Source: UBA10566 sp963678155 (GTDB lineage: Bacteria > Bacteroidota > Bacteroidia > Bacteroidales > P3). From it: a DNA stretch of 64,000 nucleotides. The notes below the pieces were generated by a model. The model saw only the letters and a list, made by a program, of their open reading frames with translations. It did no database searches and had not been told where the DNA came from. Both the position numbers and the translations under genes were made by a program. Below are positions 34,988-43,423 of this stretch, piece after piece. The stretch covers positions 1,550,001 through 1,614,000 of the forward strand of contig OY782678.1 of assembly GCA_963678155.1 (NCBI GenBank), read 5' to 3'. Numbering within the stretch: the stretch's first letter is position 1; every line of letters begins with the position of its first letter.

Positions 34988-37900
34988 TGCCCATGCAATT
35001 TTCTGCTTAGAAAATTCGTCCCAATAACCTATACTATCTTGAATCTCGAACCATTTATTATTAGTTTTTTTACGGGCTTTTATTTTTTCTCCGTTTATAT
35101 AATATTCTTTTCCTGTTTGCTCTATTCTTTCTATTCCAAAAGATAACAGATGATTCTTTATTGCTGGGTATTGCTCTATATCAATATGTAAAGAAGGAAA
35201 AGTTGCAATTAACCACAAATCGGCAAAATCATAATTATATCTTTTAATATCTCTACCTCTTAAAATAGGTTTTATAATCTCAGCAGATTTGGGGTCTTTT
35301 TCAATTAATTCATTTTTCTTTTCCCCATTAATTATAAAAGCTTCGTTGTATCCAGTCAATATACCACGATAAATATTAATATCCCAATCTTTTAATGGAG
35401 TCCCTACACTTTCTATCTTTTGTTTAATACTATACTCAATTGGCGTTAATAATGTCCAAATTTCATTACTATTAACTTTAATAGGCATAAAATCAAGATT
35501 ATTTATATCCTTGTTTCTATCTTTTAATGCGACAGCTTGAAGGTTATTTTTATTTTCTGATTTTTCAATAATTAAAATATTAGTGTCTACAGTTGCAGTT
35601 TCAAAAACTTTGCTACCTAAATCTATTATTTTAATTGGATTATATTTTAAGAAATAATTCCTTGTGCTTTTCCCATAACCTGCTCTCATCCATTTGTTAG
35701 AAGTAATAAATATTTCTGTTCCGTTTTCTTTTAATAGATTTATACCATTTTCGTAGAACAATGAATAAATATCACCTGAACGATCAAAAGTAGAGTAGCC
35801 TCTATCTTGATATAAATTTGCTAATTCTCCTTTATTAGCTTGAAGTTGAATATAAGGAGGGTTCCCAATAATACAATCAAATCCCATAAAATCTCCATCT
35901 TCATTAAGTATTTCTGGAAATTCTATCCTCCATTCAAAAGCATTCTTAAATATTCTATTTGATTGTATTTCTTCTAATTCTGATGTTTTCTTCTCAAATT
36001 TCTTATTTAATACTTCTATTGATTTTTCTCTTGCTTTCTTTTCTTTTGGTGTTTCAAATAGTTTGGGTGATTCAAGGTTTGTTATATATCCTCTTAATTT
36101 AGCTATATCTTTTACTAATTTGTTATTTTTAGATATTTCAGTTTTTAGAGTGCTTTTGATCTTTGATATTAAATCGCTTAATTCGTTCTTTTTTTCTTTA
36201 TTTGGTGCATCTTTATAGTCTTTTACAGCATTCCTATAATCGCTTATATTTATTTTCGCTGTTTTAAGTATGTCCTTAATATCTGTGTCTAAATCAAAAC
36301 GACTTAATAAAGAGTTGCCACTTTTAATATTTATATCTATGTTTGGTAGTGTTTCAAGATAAGTATAATTTGATTCTTTAGTGTAGTAAGCATTTTTTAA
36401 AAGTTCTATCCATAAACGGAGACGACAAATTTTTGCTGAATTATGATTAATATCAACTCCAAATAAACAGTTTTCTATTATTTGTCGTTTTTCTTTAAAT
36501 ATGGTTTCTTGTATTCTTCTACTTTCTGTATTCTGAGGATTATAAGAAAATAAATTATTATTTTCATCAGTAATAATTAATTCATCATTTTCTATTGTAA
36601 AAGTATAATCTTGTTTCTTTATTCTACCTCCATTAATATCAACAAGAATTGCAAGCTCATACTTAATGCGAATAATTTCATTTAAAGCAGAGACGAGGAA
36701 ATGTCCAGAACCTACAGCTGGATCGCAAATTTTTATATCATTAATGATCTTGTTCGCAGTTTGTATATCATCTATCTTATTATATAAGTCAATTATACTT
36801 TTACAATCCCAATTATAATACTTATTGAATTTATTTATTACGGTCTTTTGTATTGCTGTTTTTGACATATACATAGTTATAAAGCCAGGGGTGAAAACAG
36901 ATCCATCTTTATGACCATTTATTTTTTCAAAGATTAAACCTAAAACAGAAGCGTTAATTAATGTCTTAGATTTCTTTTGAATACCTTCAGAACCTTCACT
37001 TGCAAAATCATAAGCATCTAAAAAATCTAATAAGTATTGGAGCGTTGGTAATTTCTTATATAATAGTTTATTATTCTTATCCTTTAGAATTGTTGATGAA
37101 ATTAATGATAATTGAAGATCTGATTCAAGATTGCTAATACATATAGTTTCTCTTTCTAAACGGCTTAATTCGAATAAAGAACTATTAAGGTAGGGTACAT
37201 TTATAAAGTCTTTTATTACATTGCTATTTCTCTCATCATAACTCTTTGCTAATACTTGAAAAAATAACTTATTTAATACATCATAATCTTTTATTTTTTG
37301 AGGTGTAAGAAATTTGTATTCTAAATTTCCTTTTTGATATTTTATTAATTGAGCTTCAAGTAATTTTAAAAATAATATTCTATTTATCCAAGTAATACAA
37401 AGTTCCATTGCTATATTGAATAGTTGTTCTTTGTGATTTATACCAAAGTTGGAGATATTACTTACTCCACTTAAACGATCCTCAGAATCAAGAATATTAA
37501 TAGCATTTTCAATTATAGAAGCATCATCTTGTTTGCCTTCTTTTTTCCTTAGAATTAATTTCTTATTATCAACTATTGTTTCTTCTAATCCTATTATATG
37601 TAATAGTTCTGTGTAGAAATTATTATTTAAAGAATTACTATCGTTTTGGAAAGGAAGTTTTAACAGATTAGTATCACTAAAGACTTTATATAGTTCAATT
37701 AGATTTGTTGAACGATTATCTTTGTCTAAAGACTTCTTATAATCTCTAATATCAAAATATGTATACTCAATACTTTTTTTTATTTCATCAATGTATTTAG
37801 GTGCAATCGTATTATAAAAGAAATTTGTTTTTGTATCCGTCAATCTGCCATTAGCAAAGTCTTCAAATTCTTTTATTAGATTTTTATTATGAAAGAATAC

Positions 37901-38353
37901 CCTTTCAAATTCTTGAGCGTCAAAAATAAAGTATTCATATATATTAGTTACAATAAGATATTTTAGTTCAAAATTCTTTTTTAGTACTCTTTCTCTTAAA
38001 TAATACAATAGTAATTCTTGAAATGCTTTTTTATTAAGATTATCATTACTAATCATCTCATTTCTATTTGTTGTACTTTTTACTTCAAGTAATAATCCAA
38101 CATTTGATGATTCTTTTTTATCAAGATGAATTGCAAAATCAATATCACCTTCTGGTGCATAGTAATATTTATTATAAAATGAATTTCCAAGAAAATACAT
38201 TAAATGTTTTTTCTGAGTTTCTTCTGTTTGACTATCGTTGATATTATCTAATAAGTCTTTATAGTAAGAAATGAAATTATCAAAATCTTTTTCAGCAATT
38301 TTTACTTGACGATAAGCTTTATTTAAAACTTCTTTTGGTTGATGAATTCCCAT
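34985..38353 (-). CDS. One-polypeptide restriction-modification enzyme (type IIG-like), truncated in this orientation
   Basis: A 1122-aa protein. Residues about 45-130 carry a PD-(D/E)xK nuclease pattern (PEGDIDFAIHL, then LLLEVKST with Glu90 and Lys92). After a helical region, the gamma-type adenine methylase has motif I CDPAVGSGHFL (about 543) and motif IV IGNPPYIQLQ (about 827). The C-terminal target-recognition part (about 960 onward) breaks off at KQKIAWA, where the 34-bp crossover repeat and a TAG stop lie. Loss of the last ~115 residues should impair DNA recognition, so this orientation is probably off. No separate restriction or specificity gene is adjacent. BREX PglX shares the methylase region but no other BREX genes are seen. 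Confidence 0.88.
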   Translation of the reverse strand: MGIHQPKEVLNKAYRQVKIAEKDFDNFISYYKDLLDNINDSQTEETQKKHLMYFLGNSFYNKYYYAPEGDIDFAIHLDKKESSNVGLLLEVKSTTNRNEMISNDNLNKKAFQELLLYYLRERVLKKNFELKYLIVTNIYEYFIFDAQEFERVFFHNKNLIKEFEDFANGRLTDTKTNFFYNTIAPKYIDEIKKSIEYTYFDIRDYKKSLDKDNRSTNLIELYKVFSDTNLLKLPFQNDSNSLNNNFYTELLHIIGLEETIVDNKKLILRKKEGKQDDASIIENAINILDSEDRLSGVSNISNFGINHKEQLFNIAMELCITWINRILFLKLLEAQLIKYQKGNLEYKFLTPQKIKDYDVLNKLFFQVLAKSYDERNSNVIKDFINVPYLNSSLFELSRLERETICISNLESDLQLSLISSTILKDKNNKLLYKKLPTLQYLLDFLDAYDFASEGSEGIQKKSKTLINASVLGLIFEKINGHKDGSVFTPGFITMYMSKTAIQKTVINKFNKYYNWDCKSIIDLYNKIDDIQTANKIINDIKICDPAVGSGHFLVSALNEIIRIKYELAILVDINGGRIKKQDYTFTIENDELIITDENNNLFSYNPQNTESRRIQETIFKEKRQIIENCLFGVDINHNSAKICRLRLWIELLKNAYYTKESNYTYLETLPNIDINIKSGNSLLSRFDLDTDIKDILKTAKINISDYRNAVKDYKDAPNKEKKNELSDLISKIKSTLKTEISKNNKLVKDIAKLRGYITNLESPKLFETPKEKKAREKSIEVLNKKFEKKTSELEEIQSNRIFKNAFEWRIEFPEILNEDGDFMGFDCIIGNPPYIQLQANKGELANLYQDRGYSTFDRSGDIYSLFYENGINLLKENGTEIFITSNKWMRAGYGKSTRNYFLKYNPIKIIDLGSKVFETATVDTNILIIEKSENKNNLQAVALKDRNKDINNLDFMPIKVNSNEIWTLLTPIEYSIKQKIESVGTPLKDWDINIYRGILTGYNEAFIINGEKKNELIEKDPKSAEIIKPILRGRDIKRYNYDFADLWLIATFPSLHIDIEQYPAIKNHLLSFGIERIEQTGKEYYINGEKIKARKKTNNKWFEIQDSIGYWDEFSKQKIAWA
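34988..35021 (-). repeat. Invertase crossover repeat, right copy
   Basis: Reverse complement of 34281-34314. It encodes the last residues of the R-M protein, so recombination keeps the reading frame. Confidence 0.88.
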
Positions 38354-38384
38354 AATATAATCTTTGTTTCAATCTTCAAAAATA

Positions 38385-38404
38385 CAAAATTAATATAATA
38401 GCAA
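38385..38404 (-). promoter_or_regulatory. R-M gene promoter
   Basis: The minus strand has TTGC then TAATTTTG 8 bp later, about 32 bp before the R-M ATG. Nearly the same 35-bp context precedes the gene at 38601-39062. Confidence 0.5.
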
Positions 38405-38600
38405 GATTTTTATAGGAAAAATAATAAAACATATAGCATTTTTGATCATATACTAAAGCCTGAAAACCCTAAAATAATCCGAAGCAACACCTTGGAGTAA
38501 CAACATTTTTAGATTTATACCCTATCAGATGTTTCCTGGCTATGCTTAATTGTATTCCAACATTATTATTCCCAACCCAATTTGAGAGAGTAGAGGATTA

Positions 38601-39062
38601 TTAATTCAATTGGTTATCATATTCAGTTATGGTGTTTTGAGCTGCTTTTGCTGATGCGATTCTTATTTTGTCTAAGCAAAGATTTAGTTCTTCGTTATAG
38701 TCTCCTTCCTTTTTTTCTATATCAATATTCTTAATTATGGTGTTTCTATAAAGATATAATACATTTATTAGTATAAAGAAGAATATAGTGTTGACTTTAA
38801 TTTTTATCTCCTTTTCCTTAAAAGCGTATTCTTCAAAAGTTTGAGGTTGTTTGAAGTTATGTATTTCTTTTTCTGATACATTAAATAGTTCATCAATGCA
38901 ATGAATTGTCTCTATCTTGCCTTCTTCAATTCTATCAAGATTAGCATCTTGCATCCATTTTAGAATTGTTATTTTATTTGTTTTGAAAAAATTGGATAGA
39001 GTAAAAAAGAATATTGGAACTACATTAAGTTTTATCTCTTCTCTTGCTAATATTGCTTTCAT
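38601..39062 (-). CDS. Hypothetical protein with internal duplication
   Basis: A 153-aa product of no family known to me. It appears to be two copies of one unit: residues about 7-34 (REEIKLNVVPIFFFTLSNFF...) and about 82-110 (KEKEIKIKVNTIFFFILINV...). Each is followed by a charged helical stretch (ETIHCIDELFNVSEK / LNLCLDKIRIASAK). The hydrophobic parts could be two membrane or core helices. Its promoter context matches that of the R-M gene (cttgc...taattttgta), suggesting shared control or common origin. An accessory role in the island is possible but unproven. Confidence 0.5.
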   Translation of the reverse strand: MKAILAREEIKLNVVPIFFFTLSNFFKTNKITILKWMQDANLDRIEEGKIETIHCIDELFNVSEKEIHNFKQPQTFEEYAFKEKEIKIKVNTIFFFILINVLYLYRNTIIKNIDIEKKEGDYNEELNLCLDKIRIASAKAAQNTITEYDNQLN

Positions 39063-39108
39063 AGCCTTTTATTTTGTTATTATAACTATTTTTCTATCCT
39101 CAAAAGTA

Positions 39109-39128
39109 CAAAATTAGTATAAAAGCAA
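39109..39128 (-). promoter_or_regulatory. Promoter of the two-repeat hypothetical gene
   Basis: The minus strand reads TTGC, 8 bp, TAATTTTG, with flanks similar to 38385-38404. Confidence 0.5.
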
Positions 39129-39211
39129 GATATCTTATGTAAAAAAATCTAATTATTTTTTGGATAAAATAAAATCAACAAAATTAATGTTGGGTGTGAA
39201 TTAAATTATTA

Positions 39212-39865
39212 TCAATATTTTTCTGGTGTAACTGAGATTGTAAAAAGATATACTCCAGATTTATCTTTATAATAATAATTAAGGGTTGTTTTATTGTCTC
39301 GGAATAATTTCATTTCTGGATTTGTTTTTGCTCCATTATATATAATTGGTTCAAGGTATTTTTTTAATCCTTCAATATCCAATGATGCTTTCTCTGAATT
39401 TATGAGTGTGTAATTGTATTGAAAAACATTATCTGGAAGAGCAATTGTGTTGTCAAGACGTGTTTGGGCGTCAAGCATTATTGGACAATTTTTATTCATT
39501 TCACTTGCCATTTGCATCATTTCTTTATTAAAAGCAGGTTTGTTGAAGATTTTAATTATTGATTCTCCTGCGAAATGTCCAATAGCATAGAATATGGCAA
39601 AAACAATAATAAATCCTATTCCATATTTTAATGATTTAGATTTACGTTTAGTGCTTTTATTCTTCTTTATTTTTTCTGTTTCAATTTTTTCTTCTTCTGA
39701 AGTGCATACAATTTGTTTGTATTCTTCGAATGATTTATCTGGATTTACTTCTTTCCATTTATTATAGTTATTTTCGAGTTTAGTGTGGCAATTATTGCAA
39801 AACACTAAATACTCAGATTTAACTTCATTTAAGTGTCCACATTTATTACATTTCAAAAAGTGCAT
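39212..39865 (-). CDS. Zinc-ribbon, single-span membrane protein of unknown function
   Basis: A 217-aa product from ATG 39865; the frame starts at a TTG two codons earlier. The N-terminus is a zinc ribbon (CNKCGH...FCNNCH). A Lys-rich stretch (KKNKSTKRKSKSLK) precedes one membrane helix (about 77-97, YGIGFIIVFAIFYAIGHFAG). The periplasmic part (about 110-217) has an LDNTIALPDNVFQYNYTLINSEK segment and ends in a small beta domain. It follows cdaA by 20 bp on the same strand and may be the last gene of the folP-cdaA operon. Confidence 0.55.
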   Translation of the reverse strand: MHFLKCNKCGHLNEVKSEYLVFCNNCHTKLENNYNKWKEVNPDKSFEEYKQIVCTSEEEKIETEKIKKNKSTKRKSKSLKYGIGFIIVFAIFYAIGHFAGESIIKIFNKPAFNKEMMQMASEMNKNCPIMLDAQTRLDNTIALPDNVFQYNYTLINSEKASLDIEGLKKYLEPIIYNGAKTNPEMKLFRDNKTTLNYYYKDKSGVYLFTISVTPEKY

Positions 39866-39885
39866 ATTCAAATATTTTTTGTTAT

Positions 39886-40677
39886 TTAACCATTAAATTC
39901 TTGGTCAAGGAATTCTTGTAAACGGGTTGGGGTTACGTTTTCTTCTAATTCTCCTGCTTTGGAGATTGAGATATTGCCTGTTTGTTCGCTTACTACTATT
40001 GCTATGGCATCGGTTTGTTCTGTTATACCTATGGCTGAACGATGTCGAAGTCCTAAGTAGGGTGGAATATTGTAGTTGGAGCTAACTGGTAGGATACAAC
40101 GAGCTGCTTTTATGGTATTATCTTTAATTATCATTGCTCCGTCATGTAGAGGTGTGTTTTTATAGAAAATTGTTTCTATAAGCTGAGCATTTATTTCGCA
40201 GTTAAGAACTTCTCCTGAATGAATTATTGTATCTAATTCATTATGTTTTGATAATATTATTAATGCTCCTGTCTTTGATTGAGAAAGGTGTTGGTAGGCT
40301 TGTACAAGAATTGTTGCGTTTAAGTTATCTTCTTGATTCCCTTCTATTTTCCAGAATAGGAATTTTTTCTTTTTCCCTCTTTCTAAGCTTTTAGAGCCTA
40401 ACATTGCAAAGAATCTTCTTATTTCTGGTTGGAAAATAATTATTAACCCTATTACTCCAACGCTTATAAATCTTCCCATTATCTCTGAAAGTATTTTCAT
40501 GTCAAAGAAGAGAACTACTTTCCAAAGAATATAGATTATTAAAAATGCTACAAGTATGCTTAAGGCATTTGTTCCTTTAAGCATTTTGTATATAAAATAA
40601 ATTAGTAGGCAAGATAAGAGTATATCAATGAGGTCAATGATACGGAAAGGCAATTGGTGTATTATTAATTCTATCAT
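39886..40677 (-). CDS. cdaA: Diadenylate cyclase CdaA
   Basis: Makes cyclic di-AMP from two ATP; the messenger controls potassium and osmotic balance. The 263-aa product has three N-terminal membrane helices (about 8-90) and the DAC domain with LHDGAMII and LGLRHRSAIGITEQTDA, the catalytic and ATP-binding motifs. It is 9 bp downstream of folP. A c-di-AMP enzyme in a genome with Kdp is noteworthy because c-di-AMP often targets potassium systems; no direct link is seen in the sequence. Confidence 0.95.
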   Translation of the reverse strand: MIELIIHQLPFRIIDLIDILLSCLLIYFIYKMLKGTNALSILVAFLIIYILWKVVLFFDMKILSEIMGRFISVGVIGLIIIFQPEIRRFFAMLGSKSLERGKKKKFLFWKIEGNQEDNLNATILVQAYQHLSQSKTGALIILSKHNELDTIIHSGEVLNCEINAQLIETIFYKNTPLHDGAMIIKDNTIKAARCILPVSSNYNIPPYLGLRHRSAIGITEQTDAIAIVVSEQTGNISISKAGELEENVTPTRLQEFLDQEFNG

Positions 40678-40686
40678 TTATCTTTT

Positions 40687-41559
40687 TTATTTATTGTTCT
40701 CAATTAATTCAAATAGTTCAATACATTGCTTAGCTTCTTTAACGTCATGAACTCTTAAAATGTTGCTTTTATTTAAAATTGCAAAGGCGTGCAGAAATGT
40801 TGTTCCATTAAGTGCTTCTTGTGGAGTTAGGTTTAGTGGTTTATATATCATTGTTTTTCTTGATATGCCTGTTAGAATTGGTAAATCAAATACTTTGAAG
40901 TCTTCTATATGGTTTAAGAGATAATAGTTTTGCTCTACTGTTTTTCCAAATCCAAATCCAAGGTCAAGAATTATATCATTTACTCCTAAGTCTTTTAGGG
41001 TGTGTATTCTTTCTGAAAAGTAATTACATATATCTAAAAATAGATTATTGTATGTTGTATTTTGTTGCATTTTATCAGGAGTTGTAGGGGTATGCATCAG
41101 TATATAAGGTGCTTTTAATTGAGCAACTGTTTTGAATAAATCTTTGTCGAATTGTCCTCCTGATATATCATTTATTATATTAGCTCCAGCTTTAATTGTT
41201 TTTTCTGCTACTTCTGCCCAAACGGTATCAATTGAAATAATTATTTCTGGGAATTGTTTTCTTATTTCTTTTAGGATTGGAATTAGTTGTTTTATCTCTT
41301 CTTCTTTTGGAACTAATTGTGCATTGGGACGTGTTGAACAAGCTCCTATATCAATTATATCAGCTCCGTCATCAATCATTTCTTTGCAATGTAATAGAGC
41401 TTTTTCTATATTGTTTATGTATTTTCCTCCATCAAAGAATGAGTCGTTGGTAAGGTTTAATATGCCCATTATGAGAGGCTTTTGTAAGGAAATTAATTTT
41501 CCTTGAACATTTATAGTCCTATTATAAGATAAATTTGTAATTTTATCGATTGAATTCAT
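40687..41559 (-). CDS. folP: Dihydropteroate synthase
   Basis: Joins 4-aminobenzoate to the pterin diphosphate in folate synthesis. The 290-aa TIM barrel shows MGILNLTNDSFFDGGKY, DIIDIGACSTRPNA, IISIDTVWAEVA, ANIINDISGG, LDLGFGFGKT and TGISRKTMI. It is the first gene of an operon with cdaA, with a TAATTTTG box upstream. Confidence 0.96.
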   Translation of the reverse strand: MNSIDKITNLSYNRTINVQGKLISLQKPLIMGILNLTNDSFFDGGKYINNIEKALLHCKEMIDDGADIIDIGACSTRPNAQLVPKEEEIKQLIPILKEIRKQFPEIIISIDTVWAEVAEKTIKAGANIINDISGGQFDKDLFKTVAQLKAPYILMHTPTTPDKMQQNTTYNNLFLDICNYFSERIHTLKDLGVNDIILDLGFGFGKTVEQNYYLLNHIEDFKVFDLPILTGISRKTMIYKPLNLTPQEALNGTTFLHAFAILNKSNILRVHDVKEAKQCIELFELIENNK

Positions 41560-41584
41560 GGTGTTTTTTCTCTGAAATAATGAG

Positions 41585-41592
41585 CAAAATTA
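41585..41592 (-). promoter_or_regulatory. -7 box of folP-cdaA
   Basis: The minus strand reads TAATTTTG about 26 bp before ATG 41559. Confidence 0.5.
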
Positions 41593-41635
41593 CACATTTA
41601 TTAGTGATTAATTATTGATATCTAAGAAAAATAAT

Positions 41636-42169
41636 ATGAACACATCACAAGAATATGATGATATAATAAAAGAGTGTAGGAATCTATTTTCTGCGAAGTT
41701 AAATGATTACGGTTCTTCATGGCGTATTTTACGTCTTCCTTCTCTTACTGATCAAATATTTATTAAAGCAAATCGTATTCGTCAAATACAAGAATCAGGA
41801 GTGATGAAGATTGATGAAGGAATAATGTCTGAGTTTATAGGCATAATTAACTATTCTATTATTGCACTTATTCAATTGGAATTGGGCGTTAGTAATGATA
41901 AAGAAAATTTAGAGATTTCTTTTGCTTTAGAGCTTTATGATAAGTATTCTCAAGGAGCAAAAAGCTTAATGGAAGATAAAAATCATGATTATGGCGAGGC
42001 TTGGCGTAGTATGAGGGTTAGCTCTATTGTCGATTTAATCTTAATGAAGATAATGAGATTAAAGCAGATTGAAGATAATGAAGGCAAGGTGTCTGTTTCG
42101 GAAGGAGTTGATGCAAACTATTATGATATTATAAATTATGGCGTTTTTGCAAGCATTAAAATAAGATAA
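41636..42169 (+). CDS. DUF1599 (Nmad1-like) tandem-domain protein
   Basis: A 177-aa product from ATG 41636 (a TTG at 41615 is not preferred). The sequence is two copies of one domain: CRNLFSAKLNDYGSSWRILRLPSLTDQIFIKANRIRQI and AKSLMEDKNHDYGEAWRSMRVSSIVDLILMKIMRLKQI, each with KxxDYGxxWR. The domain is called DUF1599 or nucleotide-modification-associated domain 1; the function here is not established. In Bacteroidales it usually precedes a DoxX gene, as here. Confidence 0.85.
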   Translation: MNTSQEYDDIIKECRNLFSAKLNDYGSSWRILRLPSLTDQIFIKANRIRQIQESGVMKIDEGIMSEFIGIINYSIIALIQLELGVSNDKENLEISFALELYDKYSQGAKSLMEDKNHDYGEAWRSMRVSSIVDLILMKIMRLKQIEDNEGKVSVSEGVDANYYDIINYGVFASIKIR

Positions 42170-42190
42170 TCAATTTTAAAATTATAGACG

Positions 42191-43342
42191 ATGAAGTATT
42201 TAGCAAGAATATTTAGGATAATTATCGGATTAGTATTTATCTTTTCTGGATTTGTGAAATCTGTTGATCCTTATGGTTCGGCTTATAAGATAACAGAGTA
42301 TATGGGAGTTTTTGGTTTCAATAGTTTAATTGAAGCTATTCCTTGGCTACCTATTTTTGTATCAATAATATTATGTAGTTTAGAATTTATTATTGGGATA
42401 TTATTAGTTTCTGGTTTCTTTAAAAAGTATGTTAATTGGATAGTGTGTTTAATGATGTTATTTTTCACTGTTCTTACTTTTATTGATGCTTTAACAAATA
42501 AGGTTTCAGATTGTGGTTGTTTTGGTGATGCTGTGAAACTAACTAATTGGGAAACTTTCTTTAAGAATATTATTATTGATATATTGCTTGTTGTTGCAAT
42601 AGTATTTGATAAATTAAAACTCGCATCAAAGAAAAATCTTTTCTATGGAAGATTATTTGGCTCTATTGTAATTGTTTTGGTTCTTTGTTTTACTATCTAT
42701 AATGCACTTTATGAACCTTTGATTGATTTTCGTCCTTGGAAAGAAGGAAATAGAATTGTAGCAAAGAAAGAAGATCAAAAGCCTCCTGTAAGTTATGCTA
42801 CTTATAAAAATAATTCAACTGGTAAGGAGAGAGAGTTTGGAATGGATGAATTAATGAAAGAATATCAAATAGATACAGCATTTGCATCTCATTGGACTTT
42901 TGTTAATAGTAGAGTAATTAATACAAATACTGTTGCTGCTAATGGATTTTCAATGATAGGAGTATTTGATGAAAAAGATAAAACCTTTGATATTCTTTCT
43001 CATGAAGGAGTTACTTTTATATTTACTCTTGTGGACTTGGATTCTCCATCTAAGAAGGCTATAGAGAAAGTTGCTAAATTTGAGAAAGAAGCTTCCGCTT
43101 TTGGTTGTCAAACTGCACTTGTAACAGCTACACAAATAAAAAAATGGGCAGATTTTACTGAAAGAAATAATTGGAAAGATGTTTTGATGTATTCTACAGA
43201 CGATAAGGCAATAGAAACAATGATGCGTTCTAATCCAGGAGTTGTGATGATGCGAAATGGTGTTGTTATCAAGAAATGGTCTTGGCGTTGTTTACCTAAT
43301 TTTAGTGAATTAGGTGTAGAAAAACAAAAACCAATAGAATAA
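42191..43342 (+). CDS. DoxX/MauE-like membrane protein with periplasmic tail
   Basis: A 383-aa protein. The N-terminal half has about four to five membrane helices of DoxX/MauE type (ARIFRIIIGLVFIFSGFVKSVDP) and the DCGCFGDAVKL cysteine motif typical of MauE-like redox proteins. The C-terminal part (about 255-383) resembles a degenerate thioredoxin-like domain ending in PGVVMMRNGVVIKKWSW. It corresponds to the BT_3928-like family of Bacteroidales; the exact role is unknown, with a link to periplasmic thiol redox inferred. It follows DUF1599 by 21 bp. Confidence 0.8.
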   Translation: MKYLARIFRIIIGLVFIFSGFVKSVDPYGSAYKITEYMGVFGFNSLIEAIPWLPIFVSIILCSLEFIIGILLVSGFFKKYVNWIVCLMMLFFTVLTFIDALTNKVSDCGCFGDAVKLTNWETFFKNIIIDILLVVAIVFDKLKLASKKNLFYGRLFGSIVIVLVLCFTIYNALYEPLIDFRPWKEGNRIVAKKEDQKPPVSYATYKNNSTGKEREFGMDELMKEYQIDTAFASHWTFVNSRVINTNTVAANGFSMIGVFDEKDKTFDILSHEGVTFIFTLVDLDSPSKKAIEKVAKFEKEASAFGCQTALVTATQIKKWADFTERNNWKDVLMYSTDDKAIETMMRSNPGVVMMRNGVVIKKWSWRCLPNFSELGVEKQKPIE

Positions 43343-43423
43343 TATTCATTTAATAGATAAAAAAGAGCTAATGTGCAGAATAGACTTGGTGTTAAAATGT
43401 TTTGTGGGAAATGAAATAAATTT

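Noticed and set aside
34985..38353. BREX PglX gene
   Set aside because: The methylase core is similar, but no other BREX genes are present and an N-terminal nuclease motif fits a one-piece R-M enzyme.
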